This document shows positions 15,541 to 24,463 of a stretch of 64,000 bases of DNA, one piece after another (the first letter of the stretch is position 1; every line of letters begins with the position of its first letter). The stretch covers positions 479,161-543,160 of the forward strand of contig PAUB01000001.1 of NCBI GenBank assembly GCA_002713695.1. Reading direction: 5' to 3'. Position numbers and translations under genes: made by a program. Under the pieces are notes generated by a model, which saw only the letters and a program-made list of their open reading frames with translations, did no database searches and had not been told where the DNA came from. The stretch is from Opitutaceae bacterium. Its GTDB lineage: Bacteria > Verrucomicrobiota > Verrucomicrobiia > Opitutales > Opitutaceae.

Positions 15541-16026
15541 GTGGAAAACGAGTATGATGTTGTAATGCTAGGGACAGTTATTCGGGCCATTCGTGCCCAA
15601 CGCAGATCAATATGTAACCGATGGGAAATATTGCTGCGCGCTCGTCCCCATTGCTCGCCCCTCGCGAACCCTGTGATACTGACCCATAAGATTCCGGAGA
15701 CCTGCGATGAGGTTTTAGAACGGCTACACTTCCACCGCATACCGGAAAATTTTGAGATGAAAGAGCCCGTTTGTCCCTGTGCGCTTAATCCAATGCTGGA
15801 TTTTTTCGCGATGGGAGAAATGGCGATGACTGAAGGGATGCTAAGGGCACTCAGAACAGTCCCGGACTTATCCATGACTGAGCGGAGTAAGTCTCTGAAG
15901 GAGCTCCATCACGTGCTTCATCATCTGCGTGTGCAGGAAATCGATCTATTGTGCTCTGTTTGCCAGTTGGAACCTGGGGCTGCTGAGCCGCAATGTCATT
16001 GGGCGGCGAGTGCTCGCTCACGATAA
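15541..16026 (+). CDS. Conserved hypothetical protein, helical, Cys-containing
   Basis: A 161-residue soluble protein, divergent from the cco operon and convergent with the PocR-AraC gene (31-base overlap of the 3' ends). I do not recognise its family with confidence. The first half ('AIRAQRRSICNRWEILLRA', then 'PETCDEVLERL') resembles helical sensor N-termini such as RsbRD-like domains; the middle carries 'PVCPCALNPML' and the end has 'ELHHVLHHLRVQEIDLLC' plus another 'CSVCQ'. His and Cys density suggests metal or redox sensing. The start is either the GTG at 15541 or the ATG at 15565. The position next to the oxidase operon hints at oxygen, copper or redox sensing, but this is inference. 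Confidence 0.6.
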   Translation: MENEYDVVMLGTVIRAIRAQRRSICNRWEILLRARPHCSPLANPVILTHKIPETCDEVLERLHFHRIPENFEMKEPVCPCALNPMLDFFAMGEMAMTEGMLRALRTVPDLSMTERSKSLKELHHVLHHLRVQEIDLLCSVCQLEPGAAEPQCHWAASARSR

Positions 16027-16901
16027 ATAGTCGGCGATTCTCCTGTGATCTTACGAAATACACGGTTGAACTGGGAGAGAGATTGGAAACCGGTGGCGTA
16101 GGCCACTTCGCTGATCCGTTTATGGGGATTGAGGAGCAGATTTTTCACTTTTTCCACTCTCACTCGTGACAAGTAGTCAGTGAAGGTCATCCCGGTGGAT
16201 TTCTTAAACGTCTTGCAGAAATAAAACGCGCTCATGTTGACGGCTTTCGAGACCTCATTGAGCGAAATTTCTTCATCCTGATGTTTACTAATATATACGC
16301 GTGCTCGGCTGACGGCTGGTGATTCGGATTCTTGTTCGCGAACCAGGAGCTGAGTGCTAAGAGTGGAGAGGTGCTGGGCAAATATGGTGAGCAGCTTCAG
16401 GATAGCGTTATATTGCTCTTTGGTGAGCACGCGGGTCTGGAAGTAAGCTTCTTCTAAACGCTTTAAATCTACTTCGGTGCCCCACTTGAGAATTTGTCGG
16501 GTAGTGCGGGTGAACTCACGTTTAGTGGGTTTGTGCAGCAGGATTTGTCCTGTTTGCAGGAACGCTACTAAGCCGTCACCGACTCGAATGGGAACCGCAG
16601 AATCACAAAGACCGGCAAAACACTTGAGAGTCTTGGGCTCCATTTGGGCTTCCTCTTCTATTTTACTCTGGAGCTGAAGGCAGGCCGAGCAGGTTTGATT
16701 TGTTTGCGCCATGAGAGCACAAAACGGGTTTTCCTGCGGTGATCCATGATGAGGTAGGTCAAAAGCTTCCAGAGGGCGAAGATTGAGGGGGAGCCCCATG
16801 GTTTCGCCGAAGGCTTTTTCGTAATCACGGTAGACCTGTGATTGTTTCAGACGTGAAACAACCGACTTGCTACGTTCAGTCATTTGCCTTGTGGAAGGCA
16901 T
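15996..16901 (-). CDS. PocR-domain AraC family transcription regulator
   Basis: A 301-residue DNA-binding regulator. The N-terminal half looks like a PocR ligand-sensing domain, with Cys residues in 'NPFCALMAQTNQTCSACLQL' and 'CFAGLCDSAVPI' and the 'LQTGQIL' stretch. The C-terminal 100 residues are a typical AraC double helix-turn-helix ('SLNEVSKAVNMSAFYFCKTF' and 'ISEVAYATGFQSLSQFNRVF'). PocR domains sense small hydrocarbon derivatives or redox state. Two bases-scale features speak for action on neighbours: it lies between cco genes and radC, but the target is not shown by sequence. Confidence 0.88.
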   Translation of the reverse strand: MPSTRQMTERSKSVVSRLKQSQVYRDYEKAFGETMGLPLNLRPLEAFDLPHHGSPQENPFCALMAQTNQTCSACLQLQSKIEEEAQMEPKTLKCFAGLCDSAVPIRVGDGLVAFLQTGQILLHKPTKREFTRTTRQILKWGTEVDLKRLEEAYFQTRVLTKEQYNAILKLLTIFAQHLSTLSTQLLVREQESESPAVSRARVYISKHQDEEISLNEVSKAVNMSAFYFCKTFKKSTGMTFTDYLSRVRVEKVKNLLLNPHKRISEVAYATGFQSLSQFNRVFRKITGESPTIYRERALAAQ

Positions 16902-16959
16902 GGAATGAGGTTAAATACGTCCGAGGGTTTGTTCAACAAGTCATTGGGGCAAAATGCAT

Positions 16960-17682
16960 CTATATAACCCCAGCTTCACGGAAGCTATAGTAGCCCAGTG
17001 AGGTTGGATCAGTTTCAGGGCGTCCAAGAATGACATGATCGTGGAGTTCGATACCTACCGTGCTCGCTGCATCTCTGAGTTGACGGGTGATTTTGATGTC
17101 TGCTGCGCTCGGAGCGGGATCGCCTGACGGATGATTGTGTGCGCAAATAATCGCGGTGGCGGACTGATTGATTGCGACGCGAAATACCTCGCGTGGGTGG
17201 GCGAGGGCCGCGGTGGCCGTGCCCGAGGACACCTCCGTGCATTTGATGAGGCAATTTCGTCGATTCAGGGAAAGCACCCAGAATTTCTCAACGGCCAGAC
17301 CCTGAGCGATTGGGCGCAGGTATTCGGCGACAAGATCGGCTTGGATGAGCAGGGGAGAGTCGCCTTTTTCCTGCATGAGAACGCGTCGCGCGACTTCCAT
17401 CACCGTGACGAGTTGGAGCGCCTTGATTGGGCCAATGCCTTTGAGCTTACGGTAGTCCTCGACCTGCCATCCGATCAATCCGGCTAGCGAACCCGCTTCC
17501 TTAATTAGTTTACCGGCTAGAGTGAGAACATCCATTCCACGGGTGCCGCTGCGGAGAAGCATGGCGAGTAATTCGGTATCGCTGAGCCCGCCCGCACCCA
17601 TACTGAGCATGCGCTCTTGGGGGCGTTCAGAGATGACAGTGCTCTGCAGGCGATTTTCAGGATAGATGACCGGTTGGATCAT
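16960..17682 (-). CDS. radC: RadC family JAB/MPN-domain protein
   Basis: A 240-residue protein with the two parts of RadC: N-terminal UPF0758 helix-hairpin-helix segment ('GLSDTELLAMLLRSG', 'LKGIGPIKALQL') and a C-terminal JAB metalloprotease-like domain with the JAMM motif 'AHNHPSGDPAPSAAD'. The zinc ligands His-x-His and Asp are present. Once called a DNA repair gene, RadC's real function is unsettled. The ATG at 17682 (MIQPVIYP) fits the family start better than the one at 17721. It is divergent from the ThuA-like gene with 50 bases between starts. Confidence 0.92.
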   Translation of the reverse strand: MIQPVIYPENRLQSTVISERPQERMLSMGAGGLSDTELLAMLLRSGTRGMDVLTLAGKLIKEAGSLAGLIGWQVEDYRKLKGIGPIKALQLVTVMEVARRVLMQEKGDSPLLIQADLVAEYLRPIAQGLAVEKFWVLSLNRRNCLIKCTEVSSGTATAALAHPREVFRVAINQSATAIICAHNHPSGDPAPSAADIKITRQLRDAASTVGIELHDHVILGRPETDPTSLGYYSFREAGVI

Positions 17683-17732
17683 AATGATTTTGTTCCTGGC
17701 CCTGATTAACCAAAACTGCAAATTCTCTCTTC

Positions 17733-18482
17733 ATGAAACCAATACGCGTTGTTGTTTGGGGAGAGAATGTCCATGAGCACAAGATGCCCGCTGTCGCGGA
17801 AATCTATCCTAATGGCATGCATACTGTAATCGGAGAGGGAATCAGCGAGCTGTTGGCCCACGCGGAGGTATCGACCGCGACTTTACAGGAACCTGATCAC
17901 GGACTGAGCAAGGAACGTCTGGCGGAGACGGATGTTTTGGTTTGGTGGGGACACTGCGCGCATGGCGACGTGGAGGACCGGATCGTCGATCGAGTGCAGC
18001 AGCGAGTGCTGCAGGGCATGGGGCTGATCGTGCTACACTCCGGACATTTCGCGAAAATCTTTAAGCGTCTTCTGGGCACCAGTTGTTCGTTGACCTGGCG
18101 TGAGATCGGCGAGCGTGAGCGGATCTGGGTTTGCAATCCCGGGCACCCGATTGCTCAGGGCTTAGAGCGGCACTTTGAACTTGCTCAAGAGGAAATGTAT
18201 GGTGAGCCGTTCGCGATCCCCACACCTGATGAACAAGTATTTATCTCCTGGTTTGAAGGTGGCGAAGTGTTCCGCAGCGGCTGCTGCTGGCAGCGTGGCA
18301 ATGGCAAGATTTTCTATTTTCGTCCCGGGCATGAAACTTACCCGACCTACTTCGATAAGAATGTGCGCCGCGTGATTGCGAATGCGGTAGATTGGGCCCG
18401 CCCGCAGGGGGAATGGACCGATGTCGCAGATTGCGAAAACGTTCGTGAGCCCCTCGAAGATGTGACTCCTACAGATATCTAG
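17733..18482 (+). CDS. ThuA-like domain protein
   Basis: A 249-residue protein with the glutamine amidotransferase-like ThuA fold found in trehalose utilisation and other sugar pathways. Conserved pieces include 'VVVWGENVHEHKMPAVAEIY' at the N-terminus, 'LVWWGHCAHGDV' near 70, 'GLIVLHSGHFAKIFKRLLG' near 96 and 'GKIFYFRPGHETYPTY' near 189. The exact reaction of the family is not settled; a role in keto-sugar or sugar-glycoside turnover is assumed from context in other genomes. A second, only distantly similar ThuA protein is encoded at 32654. Confidence 0.88.
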   Translation: MKPIRVVVWGENVHEHKMPAVAEIYPNGMHTVIGEGISELLAHAEVSTATLQEPDHGLSKERLAETDVLVWWGHCAHGDVEDRIVDRVQQRVLQGMGLIVLHSGHFAKIFKRLLGTSCSLTWREIGERERIWVCNPGHPIAQGLERHFELAQEEMYGEPFAIPTPDEQVFISWFEGGEVFRSGCCWQRGNGKIFYFRPGHETYPTYFDKNVRRVIANAVDWARPQGEWTDVADCENVREPLEDVTPTDI

Positions 18483-18503
18483 ACCATCCTTGAGGCGGTC
18501 TAG
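18479..18503. terminator. Inverted repeat between convergent thuA-like and surA-like genes
   Basis: A seven-base perfect stem CTAGACC/GGTCTAG with an 11-base loop overlaps the stop of the plus-strand gene. There is no T run, so it is only a weak candidate terminator for the convergent pair. Confidence 0.3.
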
Positions 18504-18547
18504 GTGAACTGAACTGAATTGCGCGGGAGGCTTAAATATCCTGCGGA

Positions 18548-19546
18548 TCAGTAGTGCTTCACGTATCCGTTGCGGCGAAGCCGCTCGAGCCAGCGCTCTT
18601 CACTCACACTACTCATGCGTTGAATGAGAATACGTTCAATCGTATCACGAACTTGGTCGATGGGTTGGATGCCTGCGTATTTTCGATCCTTAGCGAAGAG
18701 GAGGAAGCAACCATCTGATGTGAGGACGGGATCTGTTATCTCACCTTTATCGAGATTAAAAAGGGGGGAACTGAATTCCTTCTTTAGATCGGAGCGTTTC
18801 TGCCAACCCCAGTCTCCACCTTTGGAACGTCTGGAATCCTCGCTGTATTCTTTGGCTAATTCCGAGAAGTCTTCACCTCTTTGGAAACGGCCAATCACTT
18901 CCATAGCTCGAGTGAGCAACTGGGCTTCTGACTCATCTGAGGCACCATTGAGTTGGATGAGTCGCAGATGCACGCTGTCTTCCTGCTGAAAGCGTTCCTT
19001 GTTCTCTTCATAATAGGTTTCGATGCGAACCGGGCTAACGATACTCTGAGATTTGCGCTGCTGTTGCCGCATGTAGCTGTAAATTATGTCGTCTTCTACT
19101 TCGATGCGATATTGTCGCAGAGTGGTGCCTCGAGCGCGAAGGAAGCCAAGAAATTTGGAGCGATCGTTATCAAATTGCTGCGATTGAATATCTGCGATTC
19201 GGCTATCAATAAAACCGGGAGGAATCTGCTTTTTTTCATCCTTGCGGAATTCATTGATGATGAGCACGCGGTCGATCAGCTCTTGAATGATACTGTCCTG
19301 CACGCTTTCGAGACGCTTGTTGAAATCCTCCTCATTGCGAGCATCGCGCTGCAATTGAGGAAGGAGTGGAGCGATTTCCTTCCGAATATCGTCAACGGTG
19401 ATGACTTTGTTTTCAACAACGGCTGCGACTCCGTTGGCATACCGCAAGTTGAGGCCATCGTCGGCGTCAGGATTAGTTTGTGAATATCCGCTCGAAGTAA
19501 GTCCGAGGAGAGTGAGGGCAAGAGTGGCGCAACGACTAAACGTCAT
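18548..19546 (-). CDS. Periplasmic parvulin-type peptidyl-prolyl isomerase (SurA-like)
   Basis: A 332-residue secreted foldase. A signal peptide (ending near 'LLGLTSSGYSQ') is followed by a SurA N-terminal-like helical region that begins 'VAAVVENKVITVDDIRKEI', and a PpiC rotamase domain at about residues 190-290 ('VHLRLIQL', 'SELAKEYSEDSRRSKGGDWG'). Only one rotamase domain is seen, whereas E. coli SurA has two. It probably helps outer membrane proteins fold. The start overlaps the mfd stop (19543-19546, ATGA), so it is the last gene of the parA-to-surA run. Confidence 0.9.
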   Translation of the reverse strand: MTFSRCATLALTLLGLTSSGYSQTNPDADDGLNLRYANGVAAVVENKVITVDDIRKEIAPLLPQLQRDARNEEDFNKRLESVQDSIIQELIDRVLIINEFRKDEKKQIPPGFIDSRIADIQSQQFDNDRSKFLGFLRARGTTLRQYRIEVEDDIIYSYMRQQQRKSQSIVSPVRIETYYEENKERFQQEDSVHLRLIQLNGASDESEAQLLTRAMEVIGRFQRGEDFSELAKEYSEDSRRSKGGDWGWQKRSDLKKEFSSPLFNLDKGEITDPVLTSDGCFLLFAKDRKYAGIQPIDQVRDTIERILIQRMSSVSEERWLERLRRNGYVKHY

Positions 19547-22500
19547 GGATTGGGCAGGTTATTTAAAAAGGTGATAATCTCGTTTAACCGTATGAGGGGC
19601 TTGGAAGCGGTCAACCTTGGAAACCGAGCGCCTATTTGCACCCAATCGTCTCGGTGACCGCTGTTTCGCAAACACTTCAGGCGGCTGGCCTGTGTTTCGA
19701 CTGAGAGTAATCCTTTTTGTTCCGCCAGAATACGAATTTCTGTGATGGTGATCAGAGCCTTGAGTTCCTGCCCATAGACTCCGAAACGGTCACGGAGATC
19801 TTCGGTGATTTCCTTCAACGCAGCGGGCTTATCGGCGAGGGCGAGTCGTCGATAGCAATCGATGCGCAGACGGGTCTCGTTCAGATATTTTGTAGGGATA
19901 CGCGCTTGAATGACGGGGAGTTTGGCCGAAGGATTATCCTCCAAATCTTTGAGCACCGTGTAACCGTCTTCGTAGCGATTGCGTCGTGTGGCCTCTTTGC
20001 CGCCGCCTTCACCGACGTGAATAAAATCGATTTTTACCGAAGCACGTATGGTTCCGGCCAACTTATCACCCTTCAGGCGGGCCACCGATTGTCGCAACAA
20101 CTGGCAGTAGAGCTCGAAGCCTACCCCGACGATGTGCCCGCTTTGTTGCGAACCGAGAAGATTTCCCGCACCTCGCAATTCCAAGTCGCGCATGGCTATG
20201 CGGAATCCTGCGCCCAATTGGTTGTTCTGGCGCATCGCGGTGAGTCGATGACGCGCGATTTCGAGCAGCTTGGTGTGACGATGGAGCAGCAAATAGGCGT
20301 AGGCTTGATGTTTAAATCGACCGACGCGTCCGCGGAGTTGGTAAAGCTGTGAGAGACCGAAGCGATCCGCGCCTTCGATGATGATTGTGTTGCAGTTGGG
20401 GATATCGAGGCCGCTCTCGATGATCGTCGTGCAGACGAGCACTTGCTGTTGGCCGGCGACGAAATCCGTCATCACTCGTTCTAGCTCATCGCCTTCCATT
20501 TGACCGTGGCCAACCGCGATGGAAACATCGGGCAGGAGTTCCCGTAAACGTGCAGCGACGGCTTCAATCGTCATCACGCGGTTGTGCAGATAGAATACCT
20601 GGCCACCACGCCGGATCTCGTGGTGGATCGCATCAGTGACGATTTTCTCGTCGTAGGTTTTGACGATGGTCTGGATTGGATGGCGATTACTCGGTGCCGT
20701 CTCGATCACGCTTAAGTCGCGCGCGCCGGTGAGCGCCATGTAGAGTGTTCGGGGGATGGGCGTGGCGCTCATCGAGAGCACGTCGACCATCGAACGCATG
20801 GCTTTAAGCCGCTCTTTGTGTTTCACGCCGAAGCGTTGTTCTTCATCGACGACGACGAGGCCGAGATCTTTAAAGGTCACATCCTTCTGTAGCAGGCGAT
20901 GGGTGCCGATCAGGATGTCCACTTGGCCAGCGGTGACCGCGGTGAGAATCTTCTTCTGCTCTTGGCGGGTGCGAAAGCGGCTGACCATCTCTATGGCCAA
21001 CGGATAACCAGCCATGCGTTCGCGGAACGAGTTTAAGTGCTGTTGCGCCAAAACTGTCGTTGGCACGAGGATGGCGACTTGCTTACCTCCTTGCACCGCT
21101 TTGAAAGCAGCACGGATCGCCACTTCTGTTTTACCAAAGCCGACATCGCCGCAGATGAGACGATCCATCGGGCGGGTGAGCTCCATATCGCTCTTCGATT
21201 CTTCGATAGCGCGATGTTGATCATGGGTCTCGGTGTAAGGGAACGACGACTCGAATTCTTTCTGCCAAGTGTTGTCTTCGGGGAATGCAAATCCGGGTTG
21301 AGCTTCACGGGTCGCGTGAATGCGGAGGAGCTCGGCGGCGAGATCGATCGTGGAGCGTTCGGCAGCTTTACGGGCTTTTTCCCAACGTCCTGAACCGATG
21401 CGGCCGAGCTGAGGTCGCGTCTTGCTCAGCCCGACATAACGGCTGACCAGATGCGATTCCTGCAACGGCACGTGGAGTGTGACTTGGTCATCGAATTCGA
21501 GGGAGATGACTTCTTTGATACCTTGGGCGGTATCGAGCTTGGTGAGTCCGCGGTAGAGCGCGATGCCGTGCTGCAAGTGAACCACGAAATCGCCTTCCGC
21601 GAGTTCCGAGAAATCGAGGAGCTGATCGATTTGCGCGCGCTGCGCAATCGCACGAGGATTTACGGAAGGTCGGCGTTGTCTTTGCCGTCCGAAGATTTCG
21701 GTTTCGGTTACCACAACCAGTCCGCGTTTACCCGGGCCATGCTTCCATTTTATTTTGGTGGGGGCATCTCGAAAGGTGATGCGGAAACCTTCGTTGAGCG
21801 AACCCAGCAGAAAATGGGGCGCGATTTTTTTGAGCAGACCTTCCTCGCTGAGGATCTCTTGAATGCGCTTCTGTTCACCATCCTTGGAGGCGACGAGGGC
21901 GATGCCGAAACCTGCTTTTCTCCAAAAGATGAGTTGCTGCAGGAATTCAGCTCGCGCCTCTGATTCGACATGCAGGCGTTCCTGAGCGACGAGAGCTTCG
22001 TCGGGATAGCGACGGTGATGAGCCATGCTTTCAGTGTCCCAGGTTTGCTCGCTGGTCGCGTCGTGAAAAAGGGCACTGGCTTCATCGATATCAGACAGAC
22101 CGAAGTGCAGACGGCATTTGGTGCGAAGTGATTGTAGACGTTTAGTGTCGGTTTCCTCGCGCGCGAATGCGCTGAATTCCTCTTCGAGTGAGGCGGGCTC
22201 CAGAAATACGAGCGCCGCGCTAGATGGCAGATAGTCAGCCAGTCCCGTTTTGGAATCCGCGAGACGCACGCGGGGAGTTGCCCCGATCGTGATTTCAGAA
22301 ACGTGGGCGCCGGAGCGTTGATTGACGGGATCGAACGTGCGGATGTCTTCGATTTCATCGCCGAAAAAATCGAGACGATAGGGCTCATTCGCGGTGACGG
22401 GGTAGACGTCGATGATGCCGCCCCGAATCGCATAATGCCCGGGCGCTTCGCAGACAGCTTCAGCATCGTAGTCGAGTGCTTGGAGTTGCTCCAACAAGCC

Positions 22501-22935
22501 GTTGAAAGATTGAGACTGGCCCTTGGTGAGCTTTAGTTCGTTGGTGGTGAACTCTTCTAAAGAAGGAACAGACTGAAGCAGTGCAGCTGGTGTCGTGACG
22601 ACGATGAGCGAGTCCGGTGCCTGTTCGAGGTGCCGTCTGGCGCGAAGTTGGGAGAGCGCGGTGAGGCGATCGCTGGAAGCATTGAAGGCTTCGCGCATAT
22701 CGTGGGAATCCGGCATGGATTCGGGGAATGCCAAGACTTGGTGCGTCGCGGGATTTTCGGACGCGCGGTGAAAGAGCTGAAGATCTTCGGCGAGTTGCTC
22801 AGTAGTTTTTAAATCCGCAGTGACGACGACCCAGACCGGAGCCGCGTGGCGTTGGATCAATTCGGTGAGGGTGCAACCGCTCGCGGCCGGACAGATGCCG
22901 GAATGCGAATGGCGAGTTGGAGTTGCGGTGTTCAT
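19543..22935 (-). CDS. mfd: Transcription-repair coupling factor Mfd
   Basis: DNA translocase that removes RNA polymerase stalled at lesions and recruits UvrA. From the ATG at 22935 it has 1130 residues, normal for Mfd. Visible parts: UvrB-like N-terminus with 'GGIIDVYPVTANEPYRLDFF', the RNA polymerase interacting domain ('GDFVVHLQHGIALYRGL'), the helicase core with Walker A 'GDVGFGKTEVAIRAAF' and 'DEEQRFGVKHKERLK', 'QLRGRVGRFKHQAYAYLL', and the C-terminal TRCF domain. An in-frame start at 22992 exists but lies within rnc. Confidence 0.97.
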   Translation of the reverse strand: MNTATPTRHSHSGICPAASGCTLTELIQRHAAPVWVVVTADLKTTEQLAEDLQLFHRASENPATHQVLAFPESMPDSHDMREAFNASSDRLTALSQLRARRHLEQAPDSLIVVTTPAALLQSVPSLEEFTTNELKLTKGQSQSFNGLLEQLQALDYDAEAVCEAPGHYAIRGGIIDVYPVTANEPYRLDFFGDEIEDIRTFDPVNQRSGAHVSEITIGATPRVRLADSKTGLADYLPSSAALVFLEPASLEEEFSAFAREETDTKRLQSLRTKCRLHFGLSDIDEASALFHDATSEQTWDTESMAHHRRYPDEALVAQERLHVESEARAEFLQQLIFWRKAGFGIALVASKDGEQKRIQEILSEEGLLKKIAPHFLLGSLNEGFRITFRDAPTKIKWKHGPGKRGLVVVTETEIFGRQRQRRPSVNPRAIAQRAQIDQLLDFSELAEGDFVVHLQHGIALYRGLTKLDTAQGIKEVISLEFDDQVTLHVPLQESHLVSRYVGLSKTRPQLGRIGSGRWEKARKAAERSTIDLAAELLRIHATREAQPGFAFPEDNTWQKEFESSFPYTETHDQHRAIEESKSDMELTRPMDRLICGDVGFGKTEVAIRAAFKAVQGGKQVAILVPTTVLAQQHLNSFRERMAGYPLAIEMVSRFRTRQEQKKILTAVTAGQVDILIGTHRLLQKDVTFKDLGLVVVDEEQRFGVKHKERLKAMRSMVDVLSMSATPIPRTLYMALTGARDLSVIETAPSNRHPIQTIVKTYDEKIVTDAIHHEIRRGGQVFYLHNRVMTIEAVAARLRELLPDVSIAVGHGQMEGDELERVMTDFVAGQQQVLVCTTIIESGLDIPNCNTIIIEGADRFGLSQLYQLRGRVGRFKHQAYAYLLLHRHTKLLEIARHRLTAMRQNNQLGAGFRIAMRDLELRGAGNLLGSQQSGHIVGVGFELYCQLLRQSVARLKGDKLAGTIRASVKIDFIHVGEGGGKEATRRNRYEDGYTVLKDLEDNPSAKLPVIQARIPTKYLNETRLRIDCYRRLALADKPAALKEITEDLRDRFGVYGQELKALITITEIRILAEQKGLLSVETQASRLKCLRNSGHRDDWVQIGARFPRLTASKPLIRLNEIITFLNNLPNP

Positions 22936-22967
22936 GCTTGGAACCGACGAGCGAGACGACCCTATGA

Positions 22968-23672
22968 TTATGCCTTGGGAGGCACTTCCCATGAATCCAA
23001 GGCAGCTCGCGCGGCGGATTCTTCGGCTGTTTTCTTCGAAGAACCGTTGCCAGTCGCGAGGGCTTCCCCCCCAAAATAAAGCGTCACCGTGTAGACTTTG
23101 GCGTGATCCTCGCCACTGGTCGAAGTGATGGCGTAGCGCAGAGCATTGTTACCGTGGATGGGCTGAACTTTTTCCTGCAAGTGGCCCTTCGGGTTCTCGA
23201 TCTGATCACGAGCAGCGAGTCGCTCGGCGAAGGGACCGTAGATTTTACGAATGATCGTCGTGGCCGTCTCAATTCCCGCATCGAGATAGACAGCAGCGAT
23301 GAGTGCTTCGAAGGCATCTTCTAAGGCGGAGTCGCGGGTGCGGCCGCCGCTGTCTTCTTCGCTTTTGCCGAGAAACAGACAGGCGTCCAAATGGATTTCC
23401 CGAGCGAGACCACTAAGGAATGAACCTTTGGTGAGAGCGGCGCGACGTTGGCTGAGCACGCCTTCGCGTTCCTCGGGATAGAGCTGATAGAGTTCGCTGG
23501 TCAAAACGAGCTGGAGGACGGCGTCTCCGAGAAACTCGAGTCGCTGATTGGACTCAGTGATGTTCTCGTCCTCGTTGGTGAGAGAGGGATGGGTGACGGC
23601 AAGTTTGAGGAGATCGGCAGACTTAAAGGTATGCCGGATATCTTGCTGAAGAGTTTGCAGTGCAGTGTTCAT
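22968..23672 (-). CDS. rnc: Ribonuclease III
   Basis: Double-strand-specific endoribonuclease for rRNA and mRNA processing. From the ATG at 23672 it has 234 residues: catalytic domain with the family signature 'NQRLEFLGDAVLQLVLTSEL' near residue 40 and the second acidic site 'DSALEDAFEALIAAVYLDAG', then a C-terminal dsRNA-binding domain ('NPKGHLQEKVQ', 'ATGNGSSKKTAEESAARAAL'). The start overlaps the preceding permease stop as ATGA. An in-frame upstream start at 23735 would overlap that gene further and is rejected. Confidence 0.96.
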   Translation of the reverse strand: MNTALQTLQQDIRHTFKSADLLKLAVTHPSLTNEDENITESNQRLEFLGDAVLQLVLTSELYQLYPEEREGVLSQRRAALTKGSFLSGLAREIHLDACLFLGKSEEDSGGRTRDSALEDAFEALIAAVYLDAGIETATTIIRKIYGPFAERLAARDQIENPKGHLQEKVQPIHGNNALRYAITSTSGEDHAKVYTVTLYFGGEALATGNGSSKKTAEESAARAALDSWEVPPKA

Positions 23673-24457
23673 GAGCTGGCGCTGGAGTAACGGCGAATGC
23701 CGCGGTGAAAAATGATCACGGCGAGTCCAAACCAAAACACCGTTACGCCGGCAAACCAGAGCGTATCAGTGAAGTTGAAACCGTGGATTAAGGTTTCCGC
23801 CGGTATATTTGTGACAACGACGACGGGTAAGGCCCACACGAAGACGAAACGAGTGATTCCTTTGAAAGCTTGGCGAGGTAGGCGCGAAAATTCGAATAAG
23901 GTGAAATAGCCGGATTCTAGACCTTGAGTGTTCGTGATCCAAAATGAAAGGGACGTGATGATTACCATCGCGCTGTAGTGAATCATGACTGCGCACGCGA
24001 CCATGAGGGCATAAAGAAGCACATCAATGATTGAGGGCTGGAGACCAAGTTGCATCGCCGAATAAATCACGACTCCACCCGCGACGACTGAGTTGATCAG
24101 TCCATCGAGATCGAGCTTTCTTGTGGTGGCCATAAACATGATGTTCCCAGGCTGAGCCAGAAAGAAGTCGAAATTGCCAGTGCGCACGTTGCGCCCCATT
24201 TCGAAGAGACTGCTCCAGAAAAACCCCATCAGAAATCGTTGGATGAGCATGGCGGTTCCCACGAGCAGCATCATCTCGTATTTACTCCAGCCTGCGATGT
24301 CATCGGTGTGCGTATAAATCACCGTGACGAGCAGGAGATTTACTGACATCCAGAAAAATTCGACCGTGGACCAGAGGATAAAATCGAAACGAAACATCAT
24401 GGTGCGCACGACTGAGTAGCGCACACTGGCGAGCCAGATGTTTAGGTAATAAAGCAT
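23669..24457 (-). CDS. ABC-2 type transporter permease (COG3694/COG4587 type), second of two
   Basis: A 262-residue permease with six predicted helices. The opening 'YYLNIWLASVRYSVVRTMMF' and the central 'EMGRNVRTGNFDFFLAQPGN' are typical of the ABC-2 permease family that is usually encoded as a pair with an ATPase in three-gene export operons. Substrate unknown. It follows a sister permease after 6 bases and overlaps rnc by ATGA. No ABC ATPase is found nearby; a ParA-type ATPase precedes the pair instead. Confidence 0.85.
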   Translation of the reverse strand: MLYYLNIWLASVRYSVVRTMMFRFDFILWSTVEFFWMSVNLLLVTVIYTHTDDIAGWSKYEMMLLVGTAMLIQRFLMGFFWSSLFEMGRNVRTGNFDFFLAQPGNIMFMATTRKLDLDGLINSVVAGGVVIYSAMQLGLQPSIIDVLLYALMVACAVMIHYSAMVIITSLSFWITNTQGLESGYFTLFEFSRLPRQAFKGITRFVFVWALPVVVVTNIPAETLIHGFNFTDTLWFAGVTVFWFGLAVIIFHRGIRRYSSASS

Positions 24458-24463
24458 GATCGA

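Noticed and set aside
20000..22500. Several plus-strand frames of 100-210 codons opposite mfd
   Set aside because: Shadows of the mfd coding strand; mfd is full length and intact.
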